Counted from the first letter of the stretch, positions 12,632 through 26,620 are shown. The stretch is DNA of 64,000 nucleotides from Erythrocercus mccallii (GCA_013397435.1 VZRG01001331.1:25940-89939), one strand, 5' to 3'. Notes: a model not told the origin generated them from the letters alone. Translations and numbers: made by a program.

Positions 12632-12795
12632 AAGCATCTTTAATGTCATTATAGATGGGTAGGAGTAAATTAAGCGGTATTTAGCCACCAAAGTCTTTAA
12701 TTTCATTGCATTTGAGTAGGAGTTAGACATTATGAGGTCCAATTAAAAAAGTCACTAATGTTTTTACATCTGAGTAGGAGTAAATTAAACAAAAT
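12632..12795 (+). repeat. Degenerate 58-bp tandem array, three units
   Basis: Three units begin at 12632, 12691 and 12749. Each starts AAG..TC..TAAT, continues with a T-rich stretch, and reaches a conserved core GAGTAGGAG at the same offset (GGGTAGGAG at 12657, GAGTAGGAG at 12714 and 12772). Units 1 and 3 then share GTAAATTAA; unit 2 has diverged there. Spacing of the cores is 57 and 58 bases. The best-kept parts carry TAAT and AATTA homeodomain-type words, so the array could be an old minisatellite or a repeated binding-site cluster. Flanking sequence on either side does not clearly continue the period. Confidence 0.75.
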
Positions 12796-15700
12796 CACTC
12801 CTGAGCTGCTAATATAATTTTAATTGAATGTCATTCAGTTTCTAACTGCTGTTACAACACAGTAGATAATGAGTCAAGCTCAACAAATCATCTGAGCTAC
12901 AGGTACCATGGCTACTAGGGGAGAGGACGGAGTTTAGGGATGGAGAGGGAAACTGTTGGAAGTTCGGAAGCTGACAGGAATGATAGCAGACCTGACATCT
13001 CTTGGTTGATGAGACCTATGTTCTTCTAAAAATATCACCCTAACAAGAGCTAATCTAGCAAGGCTGCAAGCCAGGTCATTATTTCTAGTGTTCAGACATT
13101 AAAAAAAAAAAAAAAGGCAGAAAAAAGGCATTTATCCAGAAGATGTGATTTACAGAGTGAATGCTAGAAAGGCTAATTCCATTTATTCACACCTCATGAA
13201 TAATTCATAGTTTGATTTAATGTTAATCTTGATGATGAGACAATGGTGAAACAATACTAGACAATATATAGATTTACATACGTGAAAATAAAAAATCCTA
13301 TCACAAGCATTATTCTTTGATCTATAACAGATAATATTGCATTTTCCTCATATGTGGAAATCTTTTCACTTTGATAAATAGCAGGTTTAAGACAAGCTGT
13401 GGCACTTCGTGTAGCCACAGTTAAAGAGACTAGAGTGAAAATACCCTTCATTGTAACTCAAATTACTATAAAACAGTGGATATTTTGCCCTAAAAGCAGT
13501 TCAAGCCGTTACACAATGCTAGGCTTCCATCTGGCAAAACTGCAAGGTTTTCAACTTGCTGTTCATTTGTGAGCATCAGATCTCTTCTGATGTTGCTCTC
13601 TATGTATACGTGTTTGACTGCTGAGAGCAAGTACTCCATTAAAGCGTGCACACAAGACTGAGACACCAGGCTCTCCTGACTGAAGCTCAGTCCTTGCTCC
13701 ACACTCAGGCTAGGTGTTGGCTTCAGGTATAATCACACACTTGTGTGTAGTCACACATTTTCATTTGGCCTCTGTGATACGTGTGGCTCAGGTCGCTGCA
13801 GAAAACAGTGAAGTCAAAGGGCCACTGTGGTCTATGTGTTTACATGTATCTGGTACTACTTCTTGCTCATGTTCAGAAAGTCCCATCAAGTATCTCTTGA
13901 CTATGTAATCAAAATCATCGAGAGGGGAAACTTGCAGTTCTGACTGCTTCTTTCTTTTGTATGAGAAAACTGGAGGAAGGTAGCAGATACCATAGACCTG
14001 CCTTTTCTCTTACCTCTCTGCAAGACTGAGGCCCCTTCAAAAGCTTTGATCCATACACCTTGTTCTTCCTCCAAGGGTAGGAAGAAAGGAGAAAGTCAGT
14101 GCTGCTGGAAAGGGAAAGCAACTGCAGAGCTACAAAATGTCTTTCCTTAGGGCTCTGAGGATACCCTGTTATAAAAGAATAGGTTGAATGTAGCCACCGC
14201 AGCACCCTTTTCCTCACGGCTTGTGCTGCAGCTTCAGTCTCTAGATAACAGAAAGTACCAAGGCAGCACAGAGTTGCCACGGGAGAGAGATCTTGTGCCT
14301 TTCCAGGATGGACTTCCCTATACTCTCCATCCTAAAGGTTAGTTACTTGGCCCAGGCACTGCTAGGTATATTTGAGGTATATTCCACCGGTCTCCTTTCA
14401 GCCATGTCTTATTCCCCAATTTTTGCAGAGAATAGCATGGGTCTGAGGAGGTGATTGTAGAACTTCAGTGGTAGGATAAGAAAGTTACAATTCTTTCCTG
14501 ACTGGAAGGACAGATTTCCCATTGGCAAGGACACTGTCTTTTCAAATATGATGCTTTGACAAAAACGACAATTGTCAAATTCTGCCTCATCCTAGGTATT
14601 TCTCATATTTAATTGTGAGATTCTCCATATACTTTCTCAACTACAACATGCTATGTGTCACTGTGCAGTTCTGCTTTTACTTTTCTTGCAATAAATTGAT
14701 GTCTGATAAGACATTCTGGACAACTTGAAATAAGTGAGTGAACTAAAAGAAATTGTCAGTGGATGTAAAGAGGGAGGCAATTCACTGCTCTGGTGAACTT
14801 CTCAAATAAAAGGCTGGAGTTTGGGTGAGATAGAGGATGGGAGGTAGAATTGTTCATTAAGTAGGTTTTGCTTTTAGAGTTGATTTTCAAATGAGCAAAT
14901 ATGAGCAGAAATTCCTGCTTGGGATTCAAGTCTGGCTACTTTTTGCATTCACCTTCTGTGATGTAGAACACCAAAGAGCCCCAGTGCTGAATTTTGGCTC
15001 AGTGTTTCCAGCAGGCAAGAGAGTGAGCTCTGTGAATTAAGACTTAAAGCTTTCATGCAGGGTGTGTGAAGAAAAGTTTGAGATAGAGCGTGGGCTAAAC
15101 TCTCTGTGTAGATGTATTGTTGCAAACATGCTCTGGGACATATGGAATTATATTGTTACTTGGGGGAACAATGATGAAATGTTTTGACATAGCCTTTTGT
15201 CTTTTCCGTGTAGATTGCACTGGAACATGTTACAGCTTGTTTTAACTAATGTGCTACATAGGTTGGTTGTGTCTTGTGTCTGTGAAATTCCAATGGTAGC
15301 ACTGCAAAAATAATTACCAACAAAACTCTTACAGCTTTTACTTGGGCAACTCCAAGGAAACTTAATGACTTCCATCATGTTAAGATACTTAAATAGGTAG
15401 GATTTTAGTTATTGAAAGGCAAGGGTATACACTTCACTTTGGAATACCTGTTTAATGCTCTGCCTAAGTGGCAATTTGTGAAACATTTTGCATTTGCACA
15501 TGAAGTTTTTCCACTTGATCTTTGCGTCTGTCAATCAGAGAACAACAAAACTTCTTCAAGAGGTCTAAAGACTACTAATTCAGTATTAAAATATCAGACC
15601 TGGATCTTATTTCCTGAAAAAAAGTCATTGCAGTCTTATATTACCATATTTCTCATTCTTCCACTGCACTTTCAAGCTCCCAGAGTCCAAGGGGTTTGTG

Positions 15701-18069
15701 AATTGCACTTAGAAGCACTATGGACTAGGATGCATTCCTGGGTAAGCAACAATTCTGTCACCCACAGAAGTATTGCTGGGCTAGAAGTCTGCATGGCTGA
15801 TACTTCTGCTTGCAAAGAGAGCAGTTTGTTTCAGTAAAGAAAGTTGTCACAGTGTAGTAGAAGATAAAGTAATAAGTGTTTTCAGTTATTTTTTTTCTCC
15901 TGGCAATCCTAATTTGAGCACTTGCTTCCTTGAATTGCTTTTGTTGGTCAGGCAAAGTTCCTAAGCTGTTCAAGTCTCTACTCTCTCTGGTTTAATATTC
16001 ATGTTGGAGTTTTTTATTTTAAGTTTAAAGAGGTTGGTCAAAACCATCTTTCTTTTCAAATGGGCCTATTTAAATCAAAATGGATATGTTTTTCAAAATT
16101 TTCTAGTTGTAGATAGAGTTAGGCATGTCTAATGTAAATTTAGATTAGTAACAGGTCTGCCTTTGTCTCACATTGCTGTTGTAGTCAAGCACTTACTTTA
16201 CTGACTCAGAAACATTGATGTCCTTCATAGCTGAAAAGTCAGGTTTAGCTTGGTGTCTGTTAGTTCAGAGCCCAGGAACTCTTTCCCCTGTGACTGGACC
16301 ATGTAAGCTATTTTCTGCATGTAACATGCAAACACCTCTGAAATCTGTGGGCACAAAACCAGGTAGAAGAGCTCTTGGAAATGCATCTGGTCTCAAATGA
16401 GAAACTTTAATTCTTTTCTGTAATCATAAGTATGGAATTAATTTGATAGTAAGAGTTACATTTACAGTGTGTCCTTAGTCCTTGCTTTGAAATATGTCAA
16501 TAAATATAAAAATCAAACTACTCATTGCATTAATCGCAGGTGAATCTAGTTTGACCTTTTGCAAATGGCAGTACATTCAGTGCTAGCTGAAGATAGCAAT
16601 GGTGATCTTGAGAGAGCTATTTGTTCACAGAAATCATAGAACTGGCTCTTTATGCCCTCTGCCCAGCCGTGGCCTACAGAAAGCTGGAACAATGAGATAC
16701 TGGGGGCTCTGTTCTTCAATCACCTCCCCTGTACATTAATGTGCTGGAGTTGATGAAGTTATACTCTTTGCAGGTTTTGCATGGTTCTGACAGATGAAAA
16801 AAATCATTGCAGGTTGTGATCCATGTCATCTGCTGCAGGCATTCACTTCAACTGTCTTTCAGAGCACTCACAGTTGGAGCCACATGAGGCCAGCCTGGGT
16901 TTCATCTGGGCAGTCTGGGTATCTGTGTGCTTGGAAGTACTTGGGTTGGAGAGAAACCTGGACCATTAAAGGACTCAGAGCTGGTCCTTTTAAGGAGGAA
17001 GAAGGACTGTTAACCTTCTTCCCCGATTCTTGGGCTTGGCAGTGCTTCCTGGGACCCATTGCCCTAGCTGAGTCTCAAGGAAGAAGAGATGTGACTTTGC
17101 CTATTCAAGCACCTAACAGTTCTAGGTGGGACTTTGACTTTGTTTCGGGGTACTCGGGAGAACATGCACACACCACTTACATCCAGATTTGAGCTCAGAC
17201 AGGCAAATTCTCTGCATATGCAGCTGCAGAAAGATGCCCTCAGAGTACGATTTACGGCATTTAAGTCAGATGCTTAAAATCAGACAGTCTGTATGCATCC
17301 TCTGTCTGTATTTTGTATACTAATCTGAAAACCTGGATGATAGGAATCTAATGCTTCCTAAGCCTGTGGGCAAGACTGCCTAGATGATCCACTGTGTGGA
17401 TACTCACACACAAATACACTGTGTTGTCTTTTATCAGCTATTCCAGGGAACGACAGGAGTGAGACTTGTGAAGTTGGCTGTTCCTGCATCTCTGTGTTTC
17501 CCAGGTATGCAGGCATCAGAACTGCTGCCCAAACAGGACTGTTTTGCTTACCATCTTACAGGGTGCAGAAAAGCAAAATTTTGCCTGTAATTGGTTACAC
17601 AGTGTTTTCCTTAGCAAGTAGGAGTTTTGGATCAGCTTAAAGAGTTTCGTATGACTTAGTGCTGACTTTGGTTTGAGTATCTAATTCTGTATAAAAGGAA
17701 CAGAAGTGTTTTGTGCTTTTGGTGCATTTTAAAATGTTGCTTCTTTGTACCCTTTAAGATAGAACTGCAAAATGACCTTTTAAACTCGAACAAAGTGAAG
17801 TAAGGTATGGAGTAGTGCATTCTGAGTACAAGTTAGACTAAAACTCTTTAATCAAAGTCCACAGTGTATCACAGACTTAAATAGCACTCTTTGGAAAACA
17901 AGTCACGAGCTAGACTTTCAGATTATTTTAATGACTTGCATAGGAAAGTACATACCTCTACTTGTAGTTATTTTCTCTGATAGCATCTCAGCTTTCACAG
18001 TCTGTGTACCTGTGTGATAAACATGAATAGATGCTGGCAAAGGGACACCAGAGCACAAATACCCTTTTC
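12796..18069. other. Non-coding stretch, nothing recognised
   Basis: Contains an A15 run at 13101-13115 and otherwise mixed AT-rich sequence. Open frames of 141 codons (plus, 15412-15837), 132 codons (plus, 16794-17192) and 121 codons (minus, 13915-14280) have no recognisable domains, and the first two overlap minus-strand frames. I see no RNA gene or mobile element. Confidence 0.6.
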
Positions 18070-18135
18070 CTTTTTATGAGGTTCAGACAGACCCATTCTA
18101 GTCCAACCCATTGAAAGCAGAGCTCAGGCAGTCAA
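18070..18135 (-). repeat. Possible CR1 LINE 3' remnant (doubtful)
   Basis: The string CATTCTAGTCCAACCCATTG near 18095-18114 resembles the reverse complement of CR1 3' regions, where a TCTAGTCCAACCC-like word is common. The preceding AGGTTCAGACAGACC may correspond to the AGGTTGGA...GACC part. No terminal octamer repeat is preserved and the match fades quickly, so this may be coincidence. Confidence 0.35.
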
Positions 18136-21100
18136 CAATTTGAAAGAAATGTAGCTGCCAGAAGGAATTTCTAAATAGTCTTCCCATGTACAACACACGA
18201 GACTTAACTGTTCTGTCATCCAGGTGGAATGTGTCTGTGGTTCCCTGCTAGAAACCAAGTACAATGCATTGCTTTTAACATCTTGTTCTGAGTATTCTGG
18301 GTATGTTTAGAAAATGTTGGTGCCAGCTGGCAGGTTGCTGGTGAGGCTGAATACATGAGGCTGCTGCTCTTGCAGCGTCTTTGCAGCTCCATAATTCCTT
18401 CATCCATTTTTCTAATTTCTGTAATTCAAGAGAGTTGCATGCATCTTCACTTGAATTTGCCAGGAGTGCTTTTCTTTATCAATCCTCACCTTTGCTGCAA
18501 ATTTTTATTGCAGGATTTAAAAAAAATCATATTAAATCAAATTCATGCAACTAGTTTCTTTTTTCCCCCCTCACTAATTGCTTTTACGTTAGTCTCACTA
18601 ATCCATAAGTGCCAGTAGTCTCTGAGATACTGGATCTCATTTAATTTCCAAAGAAGCAGAAGAGAGCTAAAACAAGAAAATGTCACAGCATAAACAGACA
18701 ACAGAAGGGAAGAAAAAACTAGATAAAACAGTTTCTTATCCTCCTACTTTACATTCATTCACTCAGCCATATCACATGTAGCATCAGAGCATTCCCATCT
18801 TTTGAAACTTACTTATCACTCAAGAAGAGTGACAAGTTGATCTCCCTTCATATACACAATTGTGCAAACGTCACAGAGCCTGAGGAGAGAGGATTGTCAT
18901 CCTGCCCAGTAACCACTACAGGTTTAAAGGTTAGTAGAGGCAGTCAATATTATTTCAACATTTTTCCCCAGAAATGAGAGTATAAATCAAAGATGGTTTG
19001 TTTTTGTTTTAAGGGTGATTTTAAGTGCAGCATTTTAAAAAAAAATACAGAATAAAAGCCTTGGAACTTGGATTTATTTTTTTTTAAAGTTACATTTTTA
19101 GTCCAAGTGACTTTTCATTTAGGAATTTAAATTGATTTTAAAAAATCAAAGTGAAATGTTTAAAACATCTTGAAAGATTTTGATTGACTTAATCAATGTT
19201 TTATCTGGATCTCCATTTGTGGAAAGTTTCATCTTTTTATTCTGATTCCATTATTTTCTAAAAATAGAGGGCATATTGAAGAAACTTGAGTATTATAATT
19301 TGAGCCATTGAGAGGAAGAGTTAATAGTCTGACTTGAAATTATATTACCCCATTTACTTGAACAGGTAGCAAAAAAATTTAAGATTTTGCACAAGTTCTA
19401 TCTAGTTCATAGGAGTACTTGGTTAAAAAATCTTAGGTTATGTATATAGGGAATTTCACTGAGAGAAGAGATCAAAGCATCAGAAGATAATTTTCTTGCT
19501 TAGTCACAAGCCCCTTTCAGCCAGTGCTGCCTCAAAATTTTTATCTTTTTGAAAGGTTTTTCCATTAGCTTCCCAGGTTAGCAGATTTGGATCTGCTCCT
19601 AAGAAGTGGGATAAGTTTTATTGTGTCCTACTGGCTAAGTTAAACACTGATCTATATTATCCCTCCCAATCATAGTTACCCTAACCCCGAAGTTATGTGA
19701 TAGCCTAGGTTACTAAAGTGTAGCTAAGGATCACCATTTTGAAGTATAATATTTATTTAACTTTGATAAACGCACTAGAACTTCCAATTTCAATCCTTGC
19801 CTTTTATAAATCAATATTAGTAGCAACCTTTTTACAGTTAAAAAACTGTGCTGGTCAAAACAAAAGGATTCTATTGAAAACCAAATGTGAAGTAAAAAAA
19901 GTAAGAAGCTGTCCATTTTAGAAATTAAGTATTGCAAATTTAATGATTAAAATCTTGTGTTCTTTACATTCAAGAAAATATTTCAAGATTTTGGCATTTT
20001 GCTTACATTGGAGACAGAAACTGTTTAAAATCTTATATTCTCACAAAATGGAGAAAACATTTTATTCTGGGTAGAAATTAAAAAGGTAGTAGCTCTGTGA
20101 TTTATCCTTCCCAGAGGCATTGACTTAGTGGATGAGTCTAAGAGTGAAAACTAAGAAATATTAGAGGCAACAAACATAAAGACAATTCTTTATCTGGACA
20201 TTCATCTCTGAACAATTGTGTCGTGCTATTTGGCTCGCACCTGTTTGAGGCTTACCATATCCACTGCTGCTCTTCATGTTTTCTAAGCCATTTTTCCAAC
20301 TAATGCTTGCTTAGAGAAGTATTCTATTGCCTGAAATGATCATATGAGCCTGAGAGAAATGGCAAAATCACCTGCTGCACAAAATTTCAGAAGTGAGAAC
20401 TGAGTACAGCTGCTGATAAAGCCACAGGTAAATACCGGAGTATGAAAAGAAGTGTAACTCAGAGTATAATTTTGAAGGTAGTTGTCTGAGTGGATCTATA
20501 GATTGAGGAGTTTCTGCCTGCTGTTGATATACATTCATTGTAGCAGAAAAGAATTTTGTAGTCCAACTGTTAACACAAAACAAAACTGCTTGAAGATTCA
20601 TAACTCTGAGGAGAATTGCTAAGCACACACATAAGGGAAGATACTTATGTTCACAAGCCTTTGTTCTCATGGAGACAAGCCAGCTGTAGTGTAGTGCAAA
20701 TGATTAGTATGGAACAGCTTACTTTTCTCATATCAATATAAATAACACCCATGAGAAGTACGCTGCCTTTTAATTTCTTTTGATGATTGCCTACATGATG
20801 GGTAGCAATGCCAACCCTCTTTCCTCCAACCCCCAAATGAATGGTCCCCACACAGCTCTGTTATGTAAAAGTCTGTCATGGACAGGATTAGGCCATCTCA
20901 GCAAAGCAGAGACTTTTGTTTATCTTCACCAGCAAGAAGATGTTTAAAAGCCCTTCAGCCCACAGGCTGTCGTACCAACAGTCAACCTCATCCTCATCTT
21001 GCCACTCTGACTGGAGGGTTGCACTTGTGGTCATCCTACAGCAGCTGCAAAACAGCAGATGAACGTGGGATGGACATCTTTATTGCTAGAGGAAAAAAGA

Positions 21101-21829
21101 CTGCTCCTCCAAAAAGCTGAATATTTACCTTATACCTGAGAGCTATTCAGGGCATTTAGCCCCTCACAGGAGCATTGCAAATCCAGCCAGCTAGTTAATA
21201 TTGCTAATATTTTTGAGCAGGTCTGCTGAAAATGGTGATTATTTGTACAGTAAATGAATAACTGAGAGGCTTGCTGTTTTAAGTTTAGAGCATATTTTAT
21301 GGTGTAATGGTTTCTGACAAGCAATGTGAAAAAATGCTAAATTGAAAAAGGCAATAATATATGGAAGCTCACAAATGTGAGTGTCAGTGGCAGCAATTTG
21401 TTCTTTCTTGTTTGCTACCCAGCCACCTCTCATTATGTTATTCTTCATGTCTTAAAGTCGACCAGTTCCAGGAACAAATCAATACCAGGGAAATCCTTTT
21501 GTCTTCTTCTAAGGCATAACATGTAAAGAAAGCTCAGTCAATATGTCTTTTAATAACATCTAATGGAAATGCCTGGATTTCCCTTCATGTTCTATAATTA
21601 ATTGAGCTCCTTGCCACCCACAATGTATAGTTGTTTCCCTCTATATTCTCTTTCGGCCTAATTGTCATTTGTTTTTCTGTTCAATTTGTCTTTAGCTTTT
21701 TTCCTTCCTTTTTTTTTTTTTTTTAATGGTGTTGGATGTGCTTTGTACTTAGTTTTATCTTCCTGTGCTTTTGCTTCTAAATGTCAGCATAATTTTTCTG
21801 CCTTATAATATTGGAGAAGTTAGAACCAT
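18136..21829. other. AT-rich non-coding stretch
   Basis: Very AT-rich from about 18.9 to 20.1 kb, with short A- and T-runs and a small hairpin at 19132-19149 (TTGATTTT, AA, AAAATCAA). A T16 run lies at 21709-21724. No gene or mobile element is recognised. The 87-codon plus-strand frame at 18355-18618 is hydrophobic only because the strand is T-rich. Confidence 0.6.
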
Positions 21830-22210
21830 CAATCAGTCCAATAGAAAAGCAGAAAAGATTAGATACCATTTATCTGTATTGGTTGCCCATTGTAATGACC
21901 CAGTGGACAACATGAACAGATAATCTGTTGCTTTGATGGAAACTAATTATTCTTAAGAGTGACAGCGTCGAAATAGCTTTTGTGACATTGTTTTTAAAAA
22001 TGATGACTACCTAGTCATTGCTAGTGTAAGACTGCAATTTCTGTGCTGTTTTCCCTATATAAGCAGCAGGAAACTTGGAATTTTTTCTTTTTTTTTTTTT
22101 TAAAGGAAAGAACCCTATTTGCAGAGACAAAAATATCTGACATCCCATGTAAAATGCCTATTAAATTTAATACAGAAAACACTGCTCTAGCTGCTGAAAA
22201 GTAAAAGTGC
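21830..22210. promoter_or_regulatory. Enhancer-like block with clustered GATA-type sites
   Basis: An inverted pair AGATA (21861-21865) and TATCT (21871-21875) is separated by 5 bases, and an AGATAATCT site follows at 21918-21926. A further short palindrome (ATGACTA, CC, TAGTCAT) sits at 22003-22018. The block is free of mobile-element similarity and has no open frame of note. Clustered GATA sites suggest a transcription-factor-bound element, but five- and six-base words are frequent and conservation is untested. Confidence 0.25.
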
Positions 22211-25200
22211 ACTGCCATCTTATTTCTGTCGTGTGTAGTTGATCTTGTTGTTCTGTGAATATGAAGCCTTTTTTATTTTGACAGCTAATGGTTCTGCTAG
22301 TGTACTGTGCTGGCATTCCACCTCTTGAAAAGAAAGTTTCCTGAAGCTAAAAATATATGCCTAATTGAATGATGGAATTAAAAGCAAGTGATACAGTTAA
22401 AAATAGCTGCCTCCATCCTTTCCAGGCACATGTAAATCTCACAACTTTTACTCCATGTCAGTTAAAGGACTGGGGGGCAAAAAGAGAGAAAAGCAAAAAC
22501 TTTCAAGAACTTCCTTAAAACTTGCCGGTATGAGGACTTGGTAAATAGCAGGATTCTTCAGTGTGTCCTGAAATTCAGCACATGCAAGCCGCTGTTGACT
22601 AGGGAAGCGTGAGGAAAGAGCATGGGGAATGGGGTCTCCTCCCTGGCACAGAGAGTCTATGACCTCAGATCTTTGTGCAGTTCCAGGGCTGTGTGTGCCA
22701 CATGTCAGGTGGGCAGTGTTTGCATGGCAGGTGCCACGTGCCTTGGCCAGACAGGAGCTCCTTGAGTCTCCTACAGCTGCTGCTAAGCTTCTGAAACTGC
22801 TGGTCTTTGGGGGCCACATGAGCAAGTGAGGGAGGTGCTGTTCGATAGGTTTGCTTTCAGCTGCACTGGGCAGCCACAGGGCTGGTGCTGTCCCCTCTCC
22901 CAGAGGTGTGCGATGGCTCTCTGGAGATGGCAGTGTTTTTATTTCTGCTGTCTGGCAAATTGACATGTCTGGGAGGAGGCAGAGCAATATTCTTCCCTTC
23001 CTAAAGAAGTGGAGGGGTATAATAAGTCAAGAGAGTCGACTCCCCCTAGGTAGATGAGTGCTTTTTCAGTAGTCATTTTATTTCTTTGCTCTGTGGGATG
23101 TCTGGACACATTACCTGGCCTGCTCAAAATGTCACCTTGGCCACTTGGTCAGCTCTGATGTGACTTAATCTCACTTGGGCTGTTGTAAATCAAGATGTCA
23201 GTTCCACCATCCTGCAAACCCATGCAACCGGGATCATGGAGCTTGGACTTCTGCCCAGCACTAAGTGCAGATCACCACCAGAGGTCTGTGCTCTTCTGTG
23301 GTCTTGGGTAGTCCAACCACAAATTGAACGTTTTGAGGCAATATCAAGCCTTGGTTGCTGTGCCTTTCACTTCACTGCTTTCTTGGAAGGATGGGAAAAG
23401 GAAGCTCAGAAGAACTGCCTGACTAATTTGAACAATTAAAACTGATGCATACTGTGAATAATGTAATATCCTGCACTAGATTAGATTTGTTTTCATGGGC
23501 ACTAATGAAAATTTCTCACTTACGTAGTTGTTTGGAGTTGAGAGCAAGCAGTAAGTATATAGACTTCTAATGAACTAATAAACTAAAATAACTTAAATGC
23601 ATAAAATAACAAAGCACCTAGAAATCCTTCTGAAGCATCAGAGAATTAAATTGTCATGATATTTCAGGATGGAAAGAGTCAATGGTAAAGATTTCAAGTG
23701 GTTCTGCAGTGAACACAGCACTTTGAAAATACATATCTTAAGCAGCACACTTAGTTCAGTGTGGCTTCTGCAGACAGTTCTCTGCTATTCAGTCCAGTCC
23801 ACCTCTGCTTCTTCTTCCACAAGCATCTCTTCTTCCCTCTGAAAAAGCAACATAAACCTATGGAGTGAAGAATTTTGCTGATTGCTAGAAACTGGTTTTG
23901 TGTGAATTCTCAGCAAGGTTTGCTTTTAATCCTGCGTTTGTATTTTATTAGAAATACAGTCAGTAGAGGCATCTCTACACGCATCTCAAGTGTGCTTGTG
24001 TGTGCGTGTATGCATTTTTTAAAAATTCTCATAGAAATTCCACCATCTCTTCCTATGCTTTTCTTATTCTTAAATTGCTCTGGTGGTAGAGTCTGTGTAA
24101 TCAGCCCTTTTTAAAATACACAAAGCAATCTGTCATCTTCTACATGGCATTTCAGATCTTTCCAAAGTGTCTATCTTAGCATCACTGAAAGAAAAAAACC
24201 CCTGATGTTAAGAACTGTGAGGTTAATGGTTAATCAGTGGTGTCTGGTCCCCATCCATGGGACATCTTGTAGAACAATCAAGCCTTGCTCCGTCATAGTC
24301 CCAAGCAGTGATTGCTTCTGCATCCTATGAGACGTGAGGCACTAGGGATTAAGATGGAATACCTCAGTAGCTAATTAAACAAGGCAACTTACAACTGAAG
24401 TACATGCCTGCCTAAATAGGCTGGAGTACAGAATCTGTCAAGCTGATCTGTCTTTAAGTGCTTTGCACCCTTCACTGTACCTGGTTGAACATTAACATCC
24501 CAAATTTGCTGATTTTCACCAATATCCTGCCACATGCAGAGAACTTGCTGAAAGGAAGCTGGTATTTTTTTGTAAAGTAGCTCCTTGAAGCATTATCCTA
24601 AAAAGACATCAATCTTCACTGTTGCATGTTTTAAGCATTTTGAAGGCAAAATGCACTGTCTGTACTTTCCTATTTCTCTTCTACTACTTCCTTGCTCACT
24701 GGGACGTATGTTTTTATAAGAATTCAGAAAAGGAGTACCATAAAGAAAATGAAGGAACCATAACAAAGCAAGTTCTCTGCTCTTCCCTGCCTGTTCACAG
24801 ATTTTCTAACCTTGTCTATGGCTGAGCCTTCTAAAATTATCTTAGCCATATATTTCAAGGGTCACCAGGACTTCTTTCCAAAGAGTTGATGAAGAGACAT
24901 GCAAAATAAAAGCAGGAATAAATACAGGAGAAAAGCTTTTCCTCAAAGCATTTTATCTTCTTCTCCTTGTCCTGTCTGGATCAAAAGAAACACATATGCA
25001 AAATCTAAAGGAAATAAGCAAAATATTTGTTGGAAATATACATTAGAAAGGATAGGGAGAGTTGATAAACAATACAGATGTAGAAGCAGGAATGTGAGGA
25101 AAAACAGCACCAAGAAGCTACTGCTACTGAGGTTGTGAATAATCTTCACTGAGTGAGGACAGCAGAGATCAGAGTGGTATTCCAAAAATGTGTGGAAAAA

Positions 25201-26509
25201 TCTGTGCTGTAACAGAAAGATGTCAGTGTAGAGAAAAATTATTTAGCAAATTTGGTAACAGTTACTGAAATAGACTTGCAAATTAAACTTTCCTTTCTCT
25301 AGAAAAGGTTGCACCTTTAGAATAAATTGTCTCCTTAAACATATGCCTTGACCTTGGACAAAGAAATGTGCAAAGCAATTGGAATATATAATACTGGGGC
25401 TCAAGACTCTTAGATGATTTTGATAGGAAGCTCCATTCTTGTTAAGAGTCCTCAGAGTAACTGAGGATTTTGGAAGGTTTGGGATGAGTACCCAATGGAC
25501 ATGGGCAGACTTTGTTGAGAATTAGTATTGACTGTACCAGTGAAAGAGTAGGAATGGTTTTGAGTGGAAGATTTTGACCAGCTATTGTGAGTGATGTGAA
25601 TTTTAAGGGATAAAAACAGCATAAAACTTGTGCAGATTGCTGGTTATAATGTACAGGTAGCTGTCACAAGGAATTGTTTGATGTAGTGGAGGAATGGAAC
25701 AAATATGGCAGGATAGAAGTATAAAAATTGTAACTGTGCACACTTTTGTACCAGTGTTCCTAGGAAATACCAGCAGTCCAGGCAGATAAAAGTTCTGAAA
25801 GTTTGAGTGAGACTGGGAACCAAATTCTGTCTTCAAAAAGGGTTTAGGCCACACAAGGATCTGTGTTGTCAGAGCTGAAATCAGGATGTCATATATAGAG
25901 TACACAACTAGTCCTTGAGCTGGGGCTGGGCTCCAGGCCTTGCTGTCAGTGTTGTACTATAGCTCAGATGCTCTTCTCTGGCCCCTTCTGCAAGGCAGCT
26001 TAAATGGGAAAGCTGGAAATGGCCTTTACTGCTGAGGAGGTAGGGTGATGGAGCCTTCTCAGATGCAGCTGAACACATTTCAACCATTTGGCAATTGCAG
26101 TCATAGATGTGCACATTATTACACCAAAATCACTGAATCCACCTCAGGTGCTGAGCAGGAGTGTACAGAAGGAATGGTCTCTGCATTGTTTGTTACTGAA
26201 AGATGCTCTGAGCAAGTCATTCTCTGGGCACTTTGACAAGATCTCTGTTCTATAATGACAGAAGTTCCTGGATGTTTCTACTCCCAAGCAATTACTTTGT
26301 ATTTGTTTAAATGTCTTAGTCCTCAATATTCTATTTCTATTTAGTTTTTTTTTCAAAGTTAAGATATTTCTAAAGCTACGTTTGAGACCTTTTATAGAAA
26401 ATGGTAGGAAAAGGGAAAGCTAAATTTTACTAAATGATGGGCCAAGGAAGTACAATATAAAATTAGTGACATAGGCTGAAGTCTGGAAGTACAGATGCAT
26501 CCTTGCAAT
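22211..26509. other. Non-coding stretch with a GC-richer patch
   Basis: The patch at about 22450-23060 is clearly richer in G and C than its surroundings. It carries a 179-codon minus-strand frame (22448-22987) overlapped by plus-strand frames of 66 and 68 codons. It also holds a 10-bp palindrome, GAGTCGACTC, near 23032. No protein family is recognised, and open frames in all directions are expected where stop codons are scarce. The rest is ordinary AT-rich DNA. Confidence 0.55.
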
Positions 26510-26620
26510 AACTTTCATCTTAATTGTCTGTTTTCTGTTAAATCAGAGAGAAAATGCAAATTGTCATGAGATTGGACTTAATTTATATTCTGTAGCTGAA
26601 GTGTTTTATGAATGTTTTCC
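26510..26620. promoter_or_regulatory. AT-rich regulatory-looking block with an octamer site
   Basis: A perfect POU-type octamer ATGCAAAT lies at 26554-26561, next to TTGTCATGAG and a TTAATT word. The block is unique-looking sequence. The octamer occurs at several other places in the window (for example near 8149, 11383, 44951 and 47663), so by itself it carries little weight. Confidence 0.2.

Noticed and set aside
13101..13115. A15 run as a poly(A) tail of a processed pseudogene
   Set aside because: No recognisable gene body upstream and no flanking target-site duplication.
22448..22987. 179-codon minus-strand open frame
   Set aside because: Sits in a GC-rich patch where stops are rare; plus-strand frames cover the same bases, and no recognisable domain or splice context is present.
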